Below are positions 1-8,438 of a stretch of 64,000 nucleotides of DNA, piece by piece. The notes below the pieces were generated by a model. It was not told the DNA's origin, ran no database searches, and was given only the letters and a program-made list of their open reading frames with translations. Source of the DNA: B46-G9 sp964548365 (GTDB lineage: Bacteria > Desulfobacterota > DSM-4660 > Desulfatiglandales > Desulfatiglandaceae). The first letter of the stretch is position 1; every line of letters begins with the position of its first letter. Where the stretch lies: positions 1-64,000 of the forward strand of contig CAZJRD010000007.1 of assembly GCA_964548365.1 (NCBI GenBank). The letters are read 5' to 3'. Both the position numbers and the translations under genes were made by a program.

Positions 1-71
1 CGATCCGCTATCAGGATCGTATATTGGTGCTTCATGGAAATATCCTGTTCATCTGATACCGTCTCGGGCAT
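1..71 (-). CDS. N-terminal fragment of a leftward gene cut by the window edge
   Basis: An ATG at 71, preceded by a GGTGG-containing stretch, opens a frame that stays open for 24 codons to the window edge. The visible start reads MPETVSDEQDISMKHQYTIL and continues IADR. A hydrophobic strand followed by IAD is how many receiver domains begin, but too little is visible to name a family. It lies 47 bp downstream of the CBS-ACT gene on the same strand, so it probably belongs to the same transcript. Confidence 0.4.
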   Translation of the reverse strand, partial: MPETVSDEQDISMKHQYTILIAD

Positions 72-118
72 CAATCCACCACCCAGCAGATCACCTGTTC
101 TCTGGCCAACACACCGGT

Positions 119-796
119 TCAGTAGATTTCACGCCTGTTTTCCCGATGATCCACCATGTAGAGCATGGGAGCGGTGCCGGCGAGTTCCTGTTTGATCTGC
201 ATCAATCTTGCCCGGTCGACATTGTACATGCGGATGTAGACCTTGCGGTATCCCTCCGGCGCTCCTTCATAGGCGGACAGGATGCTTGCCATGCGCCCGC
301 CGTATTTTCGTATAACATCGGTTACTTCCTTTATGGAGCCGGGGCGATCTTCCAACTGAAAGGCGAACTCTATGCCTCGTTTTTCTATCCCGGTCAGGGA
401 GATCAAGACATTGAACAATGCCTCTTTGTCGATTGTCCCGATGATCCTGCCTTCGTGATCGACTACCGGGGCGCCTGAGATCTTGTTGTGCAGGAGGACC
501 TCGGCCGCTTCTTCCACCGTGAAGTCAAAGGGTATTGTGATTGGGTTCTTGCTCATGATAGCCTTGATTTTCAACTTCGAAAGAAGGTAAAGGAGCTCAT
601 GAACTTCCAATGTTGTGGCATCGGAAGCCGATGCCCTTTTGAGGTCACGGTCAGTGACTATCCCCACAAGCTTTTTCCCCTTCATGACAGGCAGCATTTC
701 CACGTGGTTTCTTTTTATCAGTGCGATGGCATCCGCCATGGAATCTTCAACACCGACGGTGAAAACCTCTCTATTCATCCAATTTATTACCAGCAT
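119..796 (-). CDS. CBS-CBS-ACT domain protein (AcuB-like)
   Basis: This 225-residue cytosolic protein has two CBS motifs (about residues 5-60 and 78-135) followed by an ACT domain (about 143-215) with the typical LEDRPGSIKEV start. CBS pairs usually bind adenine nucleotides and ACT domains small metabolites, so a sensor role is likely; no catalytic site is visible. The architecture is that of AcuB, an accessory factor of acetoin/acetate metabolism in Bacillus. A close paralogue lies at 6194-6928. The start has a GGGGAGG ribosome site. It follows the USP at 848-1327 by 51 bp and probably shares its sigma54 promoter at 1410-1425. Confidence 0.85.
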   Translation of the reverse strand: MLVINWMNREVFTVGVEDSMADAIALIKRNHVEMLPVMKGKKLVGIVTDRDLKRASASDATTLEVHELLYLLSKLKIKAIMSKNPITIPFDFTVEEAAEVLLHNKISGAPVVDHEGRIIGTIDKEALFNVLISLTGIEKRGIEFAFQLEDRPGSIKEVTDVIRKYGGRMASILSAYEGAPEGYRKVYIRMYNVDRARLMQIKQELAGTAPMLYMVDHRENRREIY

Positions 797-847
797 CGTA
801 ACACCTCCCCTTTTCTTCAGCTTTTGTAGCTACTCAGGTTGTCTGGT

Positions 848-1327
848 TCACTCCCTGAATGCCTTTTCCTGATTGTTGCTCCGCAGGCTGAGTACCGGAA
901 CAGGCGACCTGCGAATGGTCTTTTCAGCAGTAGAACCCAAAAGTACGCCTCTGAGGTTACTTCGACCTCTTGTGCCCATGACCAGAAGATCCGCTCCTTC
1001 TTCTTTAACAGCCTCCATCAATTCCTGGAACGGTATCCCCGTTCGAATGACGGTCTTGATCGGGAGATCATGACAGGAACATTCTTCGATCAATTCCTGG
1101 ATTCGTTTTCCGCGTTCTTCTTTCCTCATTTTGACAAAGTCTTCTCCGGCCAGTTGAGTGGTTACTTGTGCGATCCTGTAATATGCATTGATGTCTCTCT
1201 GGTTGATGACATTGACGATGACCAGGTCGGTCTTCAGTTCCGCAGCCAGATCCGCCGCATATCCAAGGGTTTCTTTTGAATAGTCCGAGAGGTCGATTGC
1301 AACCATAATTTTGCTCACATTTTTCAT
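848..1327 (-). CDS. universal stress protein, single UspA domain
   Basis: The 159-residue protein starts KIMVAIDLSDYSKE, a typical Usp strand 1, and ends with the ATP-binding signature G-x2-G-x9-G-S (MGTRGRSNLRGVLLGST), so nucleotide binding is expected. The ATG is preceded by AAAAGGAGACAACAA. It is the first gene after the sigma54 promoter at 1410-1425 and is followed by the CBS-ACT gene. The close paralogue at 9916-10368 has the same promoter type, which suggests a duplicated promoter-USP unit. Confidence 0.92.
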   Translation of the reverse strand: MKNVSKIMVAIDLSDYSKETLGYAADLAAELKTDLVIVNVINQRDINAYYRIAQVTTQLAGEDFVKMRKEERGKRIQELIEECSCHDLPIKTVIRTGIPFQELMEAVKEEGADLLVMGTRGRSNLRGVLLGSTAEKTIRRSPVPVLSLRSNNQEKAFRE

Positions 1328-1409
1328 TTGTTGTCTCCTTTTCTAAAACAAACCTTTTCTGCTGGAAGGGCTAAAAAAAGCCATCTGCGTCATCCTGCCA
1401 TTCTTATAA

Positions 1410-1425
1410 AGCAAGGCCTGTGCCA
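1410..1425 (-). promoter_or_regulatory. sigma54 (-24/-12) promoter
   Basis: On the minus strand the sequence is TGGCACAGGCCTTGCT. It has the invariant GG-N10-GC and a perfect TGGCAC and TTGCT. The start of transcription should lie near 1399, giving a leader of about 70 nt before the USP start codon at 1327. The 1525-1550 inverted repeat sits 132 bp upstream of the -12 GC. Confidence 0.85.
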
Positions 1426-1524
1426 TGAACATGACCTATAGGGCATAGGGTATAACAAGCTGAAATAACAAGTATTAGAGCGACTTACGGAAAAGAATTC
1501 AACTGGTTGGATACCTGGGAGACC

Positions 1525-1550
1525 TGTCCGTCTTCTTTGCAAAGTGTAAA
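1525..1550. promoter_or_regulatory. candidate enhancer (UAS) for a sigma54 activator, copy 1
   Basis: The core at 1536-1550, TTTGCAAAGTGTAAA, is an imperfect inverted repeat. It is preceded by TGTCCGTCTTC. The same arrangement (TGTCGGC, then TTTACA-N3-TGTAAA) occurs at 10603-10628 and 21864-21889, each time about 120-130 bp upstream of a sigma54 promoter facing left. It is the most diverged of the three copies. Confidence 0.65.
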
Positions 1551-1756
1551 GTACTCCCCCGCAGGCTTCCACACCATCTCCCCCCTTTATCCTGATTGAG
1601 GAAAAAATATCGAACAACAAGACACATAAATTGATAACTTTTAAATTTCATATAACCGGATTAGGTTACAGTAGGATTTATTGGGCTATCATCCCAGCGA
1701 ACTAGATCGTTTACGAACGGCGAGACTTGTCGGATTATTTGTTGCCGGAGGGTTAC

Positions 1757-1894
1757 ATGGGAATAGGCTGGTCAAAAGATAATGAGCTTGTCATTGAAGA
1801 ATGGAGGCCCTATTATTACATGGGCCGAAACAGAAATTTGAAAAACGGAGATATTTTCAAAGGCATAAAAATCAAACTCTACCAAAAGAGATAA
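1757..1894 (+). CDS. candidate 45-residue small protein upstream of the CoA-transferase
   Basis: ATG at 1757 is preceded by GGAGGG at a 5-nt distance, and the frame runs 45 codons to TAA at 1892-1894. The product starts MGIGWSKDNELVIEEWRPYY and is rich in Tyr, Lys and Asn. It has no signal peptide or membrane segment. I do not recognise a family. The stop lies 25 bp before the CoA-transferase ATG, so it could be a co-transcribed small protein or a leader peptide. Support is the good ribosome site and the position only. Confidence 0.4.
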   Translation: MGIGWSKDNELVIEEWRPYYYMGRNRNLKNGDIFKGIKIKLYQKR

Positions 1895-1919
1895 AATATA
1901 ATGGCCTCGGAGAAATTGA

Positions 1920-3332
1920 ATGAAATCTGAACCCAGAATAATTGAACGACACGAAATTGGAAAGGTGTTGGCATCCAGGTTCAAAGGCCGGGATACCGTT
2001 ACCTGTTATGTAGGATCGAATTCGGCAACCCCGACCGCATCCCTTGAAGCCCTGACCGATGCGGTCGAGGCCGGGAACCCGAAACTGCCCTTTCTGAAAA
2101 TGGTCCATCTCCTGCTCCAGGGACCGGTTCCCTACGTCAAGCCCGGTCTCCAGGACAGGGTCATGGCCTATTCCATATTTTCAGGTGAGTCCGTACGTAA
2201 AGCCGCCAATGAGGGCCACGCCTATTATTTACCCTGTACCCTTGCCAACCTGGACACCCTGATCGGGCGGGACATGAAATATGAACCGGATGTGGTGATC
2301 ATGAAGGTATCCCAAAGCCTGCACACCGGTGAATACAGTCTCGGCCTTTCTGTAGAAGCGCTCCACACGGCCATTGATTATGCCGAAATCGTCATTGCGG
2401 AGTTGGATCCCTCCATGCCCTTTACCCTGGGTCAAAGTGTCGTTGATGCATCGTCCATTGATTATTTGATCCAAGAAGGGGTTAAGCCGGTCTATGCATT
2501 CGATGCACCCGACTTTGGGAATCTGAGTCCTGCTGAAAGAAGGATCGGAGAATTAATCACAAAGCATTTCATCAACGATGGCTTCACCCTGCAGGTCGGG
2601 ATCGGAAAGATTCCGGATGCCGTGATCGGAACCATCAAGGATGCGGGCTATAAGGACCTGGGCGTTCAGACCGAACTCTATGGGGACGGCCTGATGATGC
2701 TGCAAAATCTGGGGATCGTAACCAACCGAAAGAAGCGCGCCAATATGGGGTACAGTACAACCAGCCTGGTTATGGGTTCCAAAGAACTCTATGATTTTGT
2801 CCACATGAGGGCTTCGGTCCAGATGCGCCCTTCTTCCTATACAAATGGGGCAGAGACCATCCGGAAGAACGCCCCGTTCATTTCGGTGAACACCGCCATC
2901 GGTGTAGACCTCTTTGGAAATGTCTGGGCCGATTTCGTCGATCCCAGGAGATATTATAGCGGGGTCGGTGGTCAACCGGATTTTATTCGCGCCATCAATG
3001 ATCCCAAAATCGGCACGCCCATTATCGCCATGAAAAGCATCACCAACAAAGGCGGGTCAAAGATCGTCGAACGGCATCCAGCAGGCGTAGGTCTCACGGC
3101 CTCCGCCTATGACGGCGTTGTGATTGTCACCGAATATGGAATTGCCGATCTAAGGGGAATGAGCGTTGGAAACAAGGCCGTGGCCATTGCGAGTATTGCC
3201 CATCCGCGTGTCCGGGAGGATCTGCTTCGAACCGTTTATGATGACCCGATGATCACAAAGCCATACGGCTTCACCTTGGACAAAATCCCTTACGGTGTAA
3301 CCCCTTATCAGGGAAATATCCGCATTGACTGA
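1920..3332 (+). CDS. acetyl-CoA hydrolase/transferase family acyl-CoA:carboxylate CoA-transferase
   Basis: The 470-residue cytosolic protein belongs to the Ach1/4-hydroxybutyrate CoA-transferase family, which moves CoA between an acyl-CoA and a carboxylate through a glutamyl-CoA thioester. The IGKIPDAV motif near residue 228 is followed by VQTELYGDG, whose Glu near 252 aligns with the known catalytic Glu, and the C-terminal part has the EYGIADLRG motif. Length fits the family. The substrate cannot be read from sequence; acetate, propionate, butyrate and succinate are all possible. It is the only rightward gene in the first 28 kb apart from the small ORF before it, and converges on the GNAT gene. 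No terminator-like hairpin is obvious in the 91-bp gap. Confidence 0.88.
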   Translation: MKSEPRIIERHEIGKVLASRFKGRDTVTCYVGSNSATPTASLEALTDAVEAGNPKLPFLKMVHLLLQGPVPYVKPGLQDRVMAYSIFSGESVRKAANEGHAYYLPCTLANLDTLIGRDMKYEPDVVIMKVSQSLHTGEYSLGLSVEALHTAIDYAEIVIAELDPSMPFTLGQSVVDASSIDYLIQEGVKPVYAFDAPDFGNLSPAERRIGELITKHFINDGFTLQVGIGKIPDAVIGTIKDAGYKDLGVQTELYGDGLMMLQNLGIVTNRKKRANMGYSTTSLVMGSKELYDFVHMRASVQMRPSSYTNGAETIRKNAPFISVNTAIGVDLFGNVWADFVDPRRYYSGVGGQPDFIRAINDPKIGTPIIAMKSITNKGGSKIVERHPAGVGLTASAYDGVVIVTEYGIADLRGMSVGNKAVAIASIAHPRVREDLLRTVYDDPMITKPYGFTLDKIPYGVTPYQGNIRID

Positions 3333-3423
3333 CCAGCGGTTGCCAAGGCAAGAATAAATGCCAATGTCACGACGGGTATGTGAAAAATTGATTCCAAGGT
3401 CTCCTCGCCGGCGGGTCAATCCC

Positions 3424-3978
3424 TTACATGTCCCCCGACATGGATTTCAAGTCGATTTCCAATTTGTACTGATAGGATAAGCCTGTCCTGGAGATTGAAA
3501 ACCCCAGGCTTTTCCCCAAGGTGAGCATCTGGGTGTTTTCCGCCAGCACTGCTCCCCACAGATATTCTACGCCGCGTTCCTTTGCGATGGTTATGAGCTT
3601 TGCCATGAGTGCAGCCCCAATACCTTTTCCTTGCCATGGATCGCTGACTACCACGGAAAACTCTGCGTTTTTCCCGTCAGGATCACGAAAAAGGCGAGAC
3701 ACTCCGAGCAGCTTTTCGGTTGGGTGCTTGCCGTTCATGGCAAGCGCAAGCAGAGCTATGTCACGGTCATAATCTATCTGTGTAAAACGGGCCAGCATAT
3801 CTGGAGGCAGTCCTTTCATAGGGCCGAAAAAACGGTAGTAAATACTCCGGCGTGAAAGGCTGTTAAACAGCTCTACCAGAAGGGACACATCTTCCGGCTT
3901 GATGGGCCTGACAAAGATATTGACCCCACCCGATGTGCTTGTCCTCATCTCATATTGCTCGGGGTATGGGCGTGCCAT
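3424..3978 (-). CDS. GNAT N-acetyltransferase resembling the Pat/AcuA lysine acetyltransferase domain
   Basis: The 184-residue single GNAT domain has N-terminal IFVRPIKPEDVSLL and SRRSIYYRFFGPMKGL with IDYDRDIALLA. This pattern is known from the acetyltransferase domain of Pat-type proteins that acetylate acyl-CoA synthetases. The acetyl-CoA loop is PWQGKGIGAALM. The start at 3978 is chosen over 4005 because AAGGAAGGAAC precedes it. It is the last gene of the leftward run from 10.4 kb, next to an acyl-CoA transferase. A role in acetylating acyl-CoA enzymes is inference from family and context. Confidence 0.8.
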   Translation of the reverse strand: MARPYPEQYEMRTSTSGGVNIFVRPIKPEDVSLLVELFNSLSRRSIYYRFFGPMKGLPPDMLARFTQIDYDRDIALLALAMNGKHPTEKLLGVSRLFRDPDGKNAEFSVVVSDPWQGKGIGAALMAKLITIAKERGVEYLWGAVLAENTQMLTLGKSLGFSISRTGLSYQYKLEIDLKSMSGDM

Positions 3979-4011
3979 CCGTTCCTTCCTTCCAGTGGAT
4001 CGCATTGATTC

Positions 4012-5322
4012 TCAAACTGAAACTGGTATTTCCGGCTTCTCCTCTAACGGTGTTGTATCTTCTGCTGTGAGTTTCAGATCCTTGGCAATGGAAATATTGA
4101 AACGAATACCCTGAGCACCCGTGCTCTCGGCCCAGGCATTACCGCCGTGTTTATTGGCTATTCCCTTTACGATGGCAAGTCCCAGCCCGGAGCCCATTGT
4201 CCCTTGGGATGTGTGGTTTCTCTGAAAGGCCTCGAACATTTTTCCCCTGTCTTCCGTCGATATTCCTATGCCGTCATCGCTTACGGAGAGGATGTGAAAG
4301 GCCTTATTCTGGGCGTAATCTATGTTGATTGTCCGCAGATTGTTTCCGCCATACTTCAGGGCGTTGTCCACGAGGTTCCTGAACGCCCTGGTGAGAGATT
4401 CCTTATCGGCAACGATTCCAGGATCGATATCAGGTTCACTAAATTTTATGCCGCGAGCCTTCAGGCGGGCCGCAAATTCAGATTTGATCGTACTGGTCAT
4501 TCTCTTCAGCCGGACTCCCTCGAAATGTGGCTGCACCTCCTTGGTGGCAATATAGCAGTTCATTTCTTCGAGCAGCATAACCATATGATCCGCCAGCTTT
4601 ATAATTTCATCACAATATCTTTTTCCCTTCTCATTGAGTTCCTCTCCGCATTTTTCCTTGAGGCGTCTTGAAAAGCCGTGTATGCCGATGGCCGGGCTCT
4701 TCAGGTCATGGGCGATGGAATAGGCAAAAAACTTGATCATCTTTTTCCTCTCATCCAGATGGTGGATTTTTTCCTGGAGATCGTTGAAAAGGCGTGCATT
4801 CTCGATGGTCACCGCTATCTGGTTGCCTACCTGGGTGAGAAGGTCAATCTTGTTCTGATCGAGTTCGATGGCCCGGTCTGATGCCAGATTCATAATTCCT
4901 CCCACTTTGTTCATGGTTATCAATGGTACGCAAATGACGATCTTGAAACCCCTGCTCTTGAGCAGGGCGGCCCTGGTCTTATCTTCCAGGTCGGATACAT
5001 ACTGGGCGATGAAGGATTTCGTGCGTGCGGCCTTGCCCGAGAACCCTTCATCAAGGTCCATTCGTTCAAGCCCGGTGGTCTTGATTTCCGAATGTGCTGC
5101 AAGAAAGAGATGCCGGCCATCGTCTTCCATGAGATAGATCCTCCCGGCCACAAAATCAAAATCCTCCAGGACTCTGGCCAAAGCACCGTTCAAAAGTTCC
5201 TGTTTATCCATGGACGAGGCCAGAAAATTGCTCATGTTATGAAGGATGGACAAGGCCACGTTCCTTTCCATCAGTTTTTTATCATCAAACGGGATGGATA
5301 TATATTTCTTGTCTTTGAGCAT
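4012..5322 (-). CDS. GAF-domain sensor histidine kinase, soluble
   Basis: The 436-residue kinase has a GAF sensor domain (about 25-180), an H-box with FFAYSIAHDLKSP (His near 205), and a complete ATPase domain with N-box DNALKYGG, G1 DDGIGIS and G2 MGSGLGLAIVKG. There is no membrane segment, so it senses a cytosolic ligand or partner. It lies between the tandem USP (9 bp upstream) and the GNAT gene (33 bp downstream). No receiver gene is adjacent, so its partner may be one of the stand-alone receivers at 13.7-18.4 kb. Confidence 0.88.
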   Translation of the reverse strand: MLKDKKYISIPFDDKKLMERNVALSILHNMSNFLASSMDKQELLNGALARVLEDFDFVAGRIYLMEDDGRHLFLAAHSEIKTTGLERMDLDEGFSGKAARTKSFIAQYVSDLEDKTRAALLKSRGFKIVICVPLITMNKVGGIMNLASDRAIELDQNKIDLLTQVGNQIAVTIENARLFNDLQEKIHHLDERKKMIKFFAYSIAHDLKSPAIGIHGFSRRLKEKCGEELNEKGKRYCDEIIKLADHMVMLLEEMNCYIATKEVQPHFEGVRLKRMTSTIKSEFAARLKARGIKFSEPDIDPGIVADKESLTRAFRNLVDNALKYGGNNLRTINIDYAQNKAFHILSVSDDGIGISTEDRGKMFEAFQRNHTSQGTMGSGLGLAIVKGIANKHGGNAWAESTGAQGIRFNISIAKDLKLTAEDTTPLEEKPEIPVSV

Positions 5323-5331
5323 TTTCGAACC

Positions 5332-6234
5332 CTAACCTGCTACCCACACAGCCTGTTCAACGGCAAGTTGAACGACCTTGTTGCTCACCCGGCCCATGAA
5401 AAAATCATGAACACGGGAGTGCCCGCGCCTGCCGACAATAATGGTTCCATAGGCTCCCGCCTGGGCTTCCTCAACAATGGTGCTGGCACGACTTTCGGCG
5501 TCGGCCACTATTTTGGATGCAATTTTGCTCGATTCAAAGCCGCTCTTAACCAGACGCTTCTTTGCATCTTCAAATACCGGCTCAATCCTTTCGCTTGCTT
5601 CTTTGATGACCGCAGGATCTTCACTCCTGACAACGTGCAACAGCATTACCTTGAAAGAGGTGTTTCGAAAATAACTTGAAGCCGTATCCACGGCCTGCAT
5701 GCAGCTGTCCGATCCGTCCATTCCTATTAGGATCCTGCCCGGCTGCGGGTTTGTGCCGACCAGGGCCAGGGGTACAAAGGAAAGCCTCTCAAGAAGCTTA
5801 AAGGCAACGTTTCCCAGGAGAATACTGCTCAGCCTGCTGACTCCCCTTCGTCCGGCTATGACGGCAGCATATTTTCCCCGTTTGGTGTCTTCAATGATGT
5901 CCCTGGCAATGCCTACCTCCTTCTCCCGTATATCTATTTGAACTGCATCGTTGTGAAAGCCTGCCTCTGCAAGACATTGTTTTGCCCTTTCCATATAGTC
6001 ATGAAGGTCGCTTTTCTCCTGTATTGCCCAACCGCGAACATCCCTTACTTCCTGAGCCCAGATGGGTTGGCTCTCAAAATCCAGATAAGTTTGCGGCACC
6101 CTGGAGAAGATATGTAATAGAACGACCTCCATTTTCTGAAAAGATGGAATATTACTGACATAAGTTACGGCTTTTAGCGCACGCCTCGAACCATCAAGGG
6201 CTATCAATATTCTTTTGTTTTCCTGCCTTGCCAT
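5332..6234 (-). CDS. tandem universal stress protein (two Usp domains)
   Basis: The product is about 300 residues from the ATG at 6234 (MARQENKRILIALDGSRRAL); longer upstream starts lack support. Domain 1 (about 5-145) carries GRRGVSRLSSILLGN and domain 2 (about 150-300) carries GRRGHSRVHDFFMGR. Both keep G-x2-G-x9-G but replace the usual following Ser/Thr, so ATP binding may be altered. The gene overlaps the end of the CBS-ACT gene by 41 bp, which suggests translational coupling and joint function. Confidence 0.87.
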   Translation of the reverse strand: MARQENKRILIALDGSRRALKAVTYVSNIPSFQKMEVVLLHIFSRVPQTYLDFESQPIWAQEVRDVRGWAIQEKSDLHDYMERAKQCLAEAGFHNDAVQIDIREKEVGIARDIIEDTKRGKYAAVIAGRRGVSRLSSILLGNVAFKLLERLSFVPLALVGTNPQPGRILIGMDGSDSCMQAVDTASSYFRNTSFKVMLLHVVRSEDPAVIKEASERIEPVFEDAKKRLVKSGFESSKIASKIVADAESRASTIVEEAQAGAYGTIIVGRRGHSRVHDFFMGRVSNKVVQLAVEQAVWVAG

Positions 6235-6928
6235 GGCTATTCTCCCTTTCCAGGTGGATTTCCCTGCTGTTTTCCTTATGGTCCACCATGTATTGGACAG
6301 TGGCTGCTTCTTTAAGGGCTCTCTTAAGTGAAGCAAGTTCGGTACGGTCGATTCCGTAGATACGAATGTAGACGAAACGGTACCCTTCAGGTGCCTGGTC
6401 ATACCTGCTTAAGATGCTGACCATTTTTCCATCGTATCCCCTTATAATGTCCGCAATCTCTTTGATGGATCCTGGGCGATCTTCCAGCAGAAAGGCGAAT
6501 TGGATGCCCCGTTTTCCAATTCCGGTAAGCGACATAAGCGCCTTGAAGATGTCCCTTTGGGTTATGACTCCGGCAAGCTCCCTGTTTTCGTCCAGGACGG
6601 GGACACTTGAAATCTTGTTCTTCAGAAGCACTTCGGCTGTTTCTTCTATGGTGTAATCAACAGGCACAGTTATAGGGTTTCTGCTCATGATGTCATTCAC
6701 CTTTATCTTGGACATGAGATAAAAAAGCTCATGTATCGCCAGGGGAGTAACGCTGGAAGCAAATGATTTCTTGAGGTCCCTGTCCGAGATGATTCCAACC
6801 AACTCAGCACGTTTCATCACGGGCACCATCATAATGTTGTTTTGTTCCAACACCTCCATAGCATCTATCAAGGAGTTGTTTTGATCCACTGTAATAGCAG
6901 GATTGCTCATCCAATTCATGACTAGCAT
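6194..6928 (-). CDS. CBS-CBS-ACT domain protein (AcuB-like), second copy
   Basis: This 244-residue paralogue of the 119-796 protein has the same order: CBS (about 5-60), CBS (78-135) and ACT (143-215, LLEDRPGSIKEIADIIRGY). It has about 20 extra charged residues at the C terminus (REIHLERENSHGKAGKQKN), encoded where the gene runs into the next one. The start has GGAGAGGAGATAACAG before the ATG. It is probably a cytosolic adenine-nucleotide and metabolite sensor coupled to the tandem USP. Confidence 0.86.
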   Translation of the reverse strand: MLVMNWMSNPAITVDQNNSLIDAMEVLEQNNIMMVPVMKRAELVGIISDRDLKKSFASSVTPLAIHELFYLMSKIKVNDIMSRNPITVPVDYTIEETAEVLLKNKISSVPVLDENRELAGVITQRDIFKALMSLTGIGKRGIQFAFLLEDRPGSIKEIADIIRGYDGKMVSILSRYDQAPEGYRFVYIRIYGIDRTELASLKRALKEAATVQYMVDHKENSREIHLERENSHGKAGKQKNIDSP

Positions 6929-7287
6929 CTGTTATCTCCTCTCCGATCTACGTTGATGTAACCGTAAAGAGTCGTTGGTCCTCGACACGTAGGTCGAGAC
7001 ATGAGCGCATCCGGAGGTCCTGGCCGCAAACAAGCCGGGATACGAAGGCTGATCTCCACCAGGCAGGCTCTGATAAGTTTGAGAAGATCACTGTCAATCC
7101 GGAACCCATTTTCCCCGGATGCTTTGGGCACATCGTTGATTTCTTCCAAGTTAACAGGTGGTTGCAAAAGAATTTTCCGGCACAGATATTTGACAAATTC
7201 CGGTATGTCTTGGGGATCAAAACCCTCTTGGATCAACCGACAAACCAGTGTCCTGACGAGGTGAGCGGTATAATCTTTTCCATCCAT
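6922..7287 (-). CDS. hypothetical 121-residue protein
   Basis: I do not recognise a family. The N-terminal 45 residues (DYTAHLVRTLVCRLIQEG, then FDPQDIPEFVKYLCRKIL) look helical, and the C terminus is rich in Arg, Pro and Cys. There is no signal peptide or membrane segment. The ATG is preceded by AGGGGAATGAC, and the stop overlaps the CBS-ACT start by 7 bp. The gene is therefore probably real and part of the operon, but its role is unknown. Confidence 0.6.
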   Translation of the reverse strand: MDGKDYTAHLVRTLVCRLIQEGFDPQDIPEFVKYLCRKILLQPPVNLEEINDVPKASGENGFRIDSDLLKLIRACLVEISLRIPACLRPGPPDALMSRPTCRGPTTLYGYINVDRRGDNRC

Positions 7288-7321
7288 GTCATTCCCCTGA
7301 GCTTGAGTTTATCATCTGATT

Positions 7322-7594
7322 CTATGTCGAAAACTGAGCGGCATTCTCACCGGTAAAAACCAGGTGAACGTGCCTCTTCTTATAATCGTTCAGGTTGTTT
7401 TTAAACACACCCACGCCAAAAGGGATTAGCCTTTTCAGACAACCCGTATGGACAAAAATCGTTGCGAATTTCGGGCAGGACTTCCCAATGTGGTCCAGCA
7501 GTTCATATGCCGAGGTCCCATCAAAATCTCCGGCCAGTTTCATGTGAAGATTGTCATCGTTTCTATGGATCAGTATTCTAAAATTGTTTGCCAT
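7322..7594 (-). CDS. small STAS-like domain protein
   Basis: The 90-residue protein alternates strands and helices: FRILIHRNDDNLHMKLAGDF, DGTSAYELLDHI, then KFATIFVHTGCLKRLIPFGV. This resembles the anti-sigma-factor antagonist (STAS) fold, in which a strand is followed by a short helix carrying a phosphorylatable Ser/Thr. The assignment is by pattern only. The start has GAAAGGAGGTATATC. A regulatory protein-protein role fits its neighbours. Confidence 0.5.
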   Translation of the reverse strand: MANNFRILIHRNDDNLHMKLAGDFDGTSAYELLDHIGKSCPKFATIFVHTGCLKRLIPFGVGVFKNNLNDYKKRHVHLVFTGENAAQFST

Positions 7595-7624
7595 GATATA
7601 CCTCCTTTCGTGCCGGCTATGTGG

Positions 7625-8380
7625 TCATCCCTTGCCACTGGACATGGCTCCAAATTTTTCTTCAAAGGCCTCTGCAATGATCGCTGCAACCGATTGTGAT
7701 TTATTGAGGAAATCACAGTTAACAACCATGTCGAACTCATAGGGCGATGCGTCTTTCTTGTCATAGACTTTCTTGAAAAAGTCACTCTGCTCTCTGTCCA
7801 TTTGATCCAACTTCTTCCTTGCCTTTTCAACGTCTGTTTTAAGTATACGAGCCACCCGCTGAACGCGATATTCCTTGGAACAAATAATTCTTACGGCCAA
7901 TACACTTTCGCGGGGTAATACCAAATGTGCACCCCGCCCCACCATAATGGTGGGTCCCAGACCTGCCAGAGAAAACAAGGCCTCAAAAAGATGCCCGGTA
8001 TAGTCGCTCTTGATAAATGCTTTTTCCCCGAAGGCAAGTGATAGGAATTCCCTCATCCTCCCGGGATATCGCTCATCAAACAGATCAACCGTTTTTTCTC
8101 TCAAGTCGGCATGGGCGGCAATATGCTCCACAATTTGGCGGTCCACCACACGGAGGCCGATTTTTTCCTCCAGGAGGTCCGCAATTTCAACAGCACCAGC
8201 GCCGATCTTTCGAGAAAAGCAAATGGTGGGTGGAAAGTCTTCCTTGGGGGGAACCTTCGTTCTCTTGAGTCTTGCCTGGTCCCACTCCCGTATATATCTC
8301 TCAGCAATCTCCGCCGCTCCAGGTCTTGCTCTTGCATATGTTCCGGGGACATATTTTATTCTTTCTGCAGATGTATCCAT
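7625..8380 (-). CDS. cytidylate-kinase-like protein (Cytidylate_kin2 type)
   Basis: The product is about 251 residues from the ATG at 8380, chosen over 8425 because AAAGGAAG precedes it. The nucleotide-binding region is CFSRKIGAGAVEIADLLEEK, which matches the glycine-rich loop of Cytidylate_kin2 proteins that lack the usual Lys of a P-loop. It is followed by VDRQIVEHIA and MVGRGAHLVL. The ending is a CMP-kinase-like lid plus NCDFLNKSQSVAAII. This is the most regular of five such proteins in the window and has no BON-like tail. Whether it phosphorylates CMP or only binds nucleotides is unknown. Confidence 0.8.
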   Translation of the reverse strand: MDTSAERIKYVPGTYARARPGAAEIAERYIREWDQARLKRTKVPPKEDFPPTICFSRKIGAGAVEIADLLEEKIGLRVVDRQIVEHIAAHADLREKTVDLFDERYPGRMREFLSLAFGEKAFIKSDYTGHLFEALFSLAGLGPTIMVGRGAHLVLPRESVLAVRIICSKEYRVQRVARILKTDVEKARKKLDQMDREQSDFFKKVYDKKDASPYEFDMVVNCDFLNKSQSVAAIIAEAFEEKFGAMSSGKG

Positions 8381-8438
8381 GTGTTCTTCCTTTCTGATCG
8401 CCTTCATTTTCATTATCTTTTTCATATCGCCTTAAATT

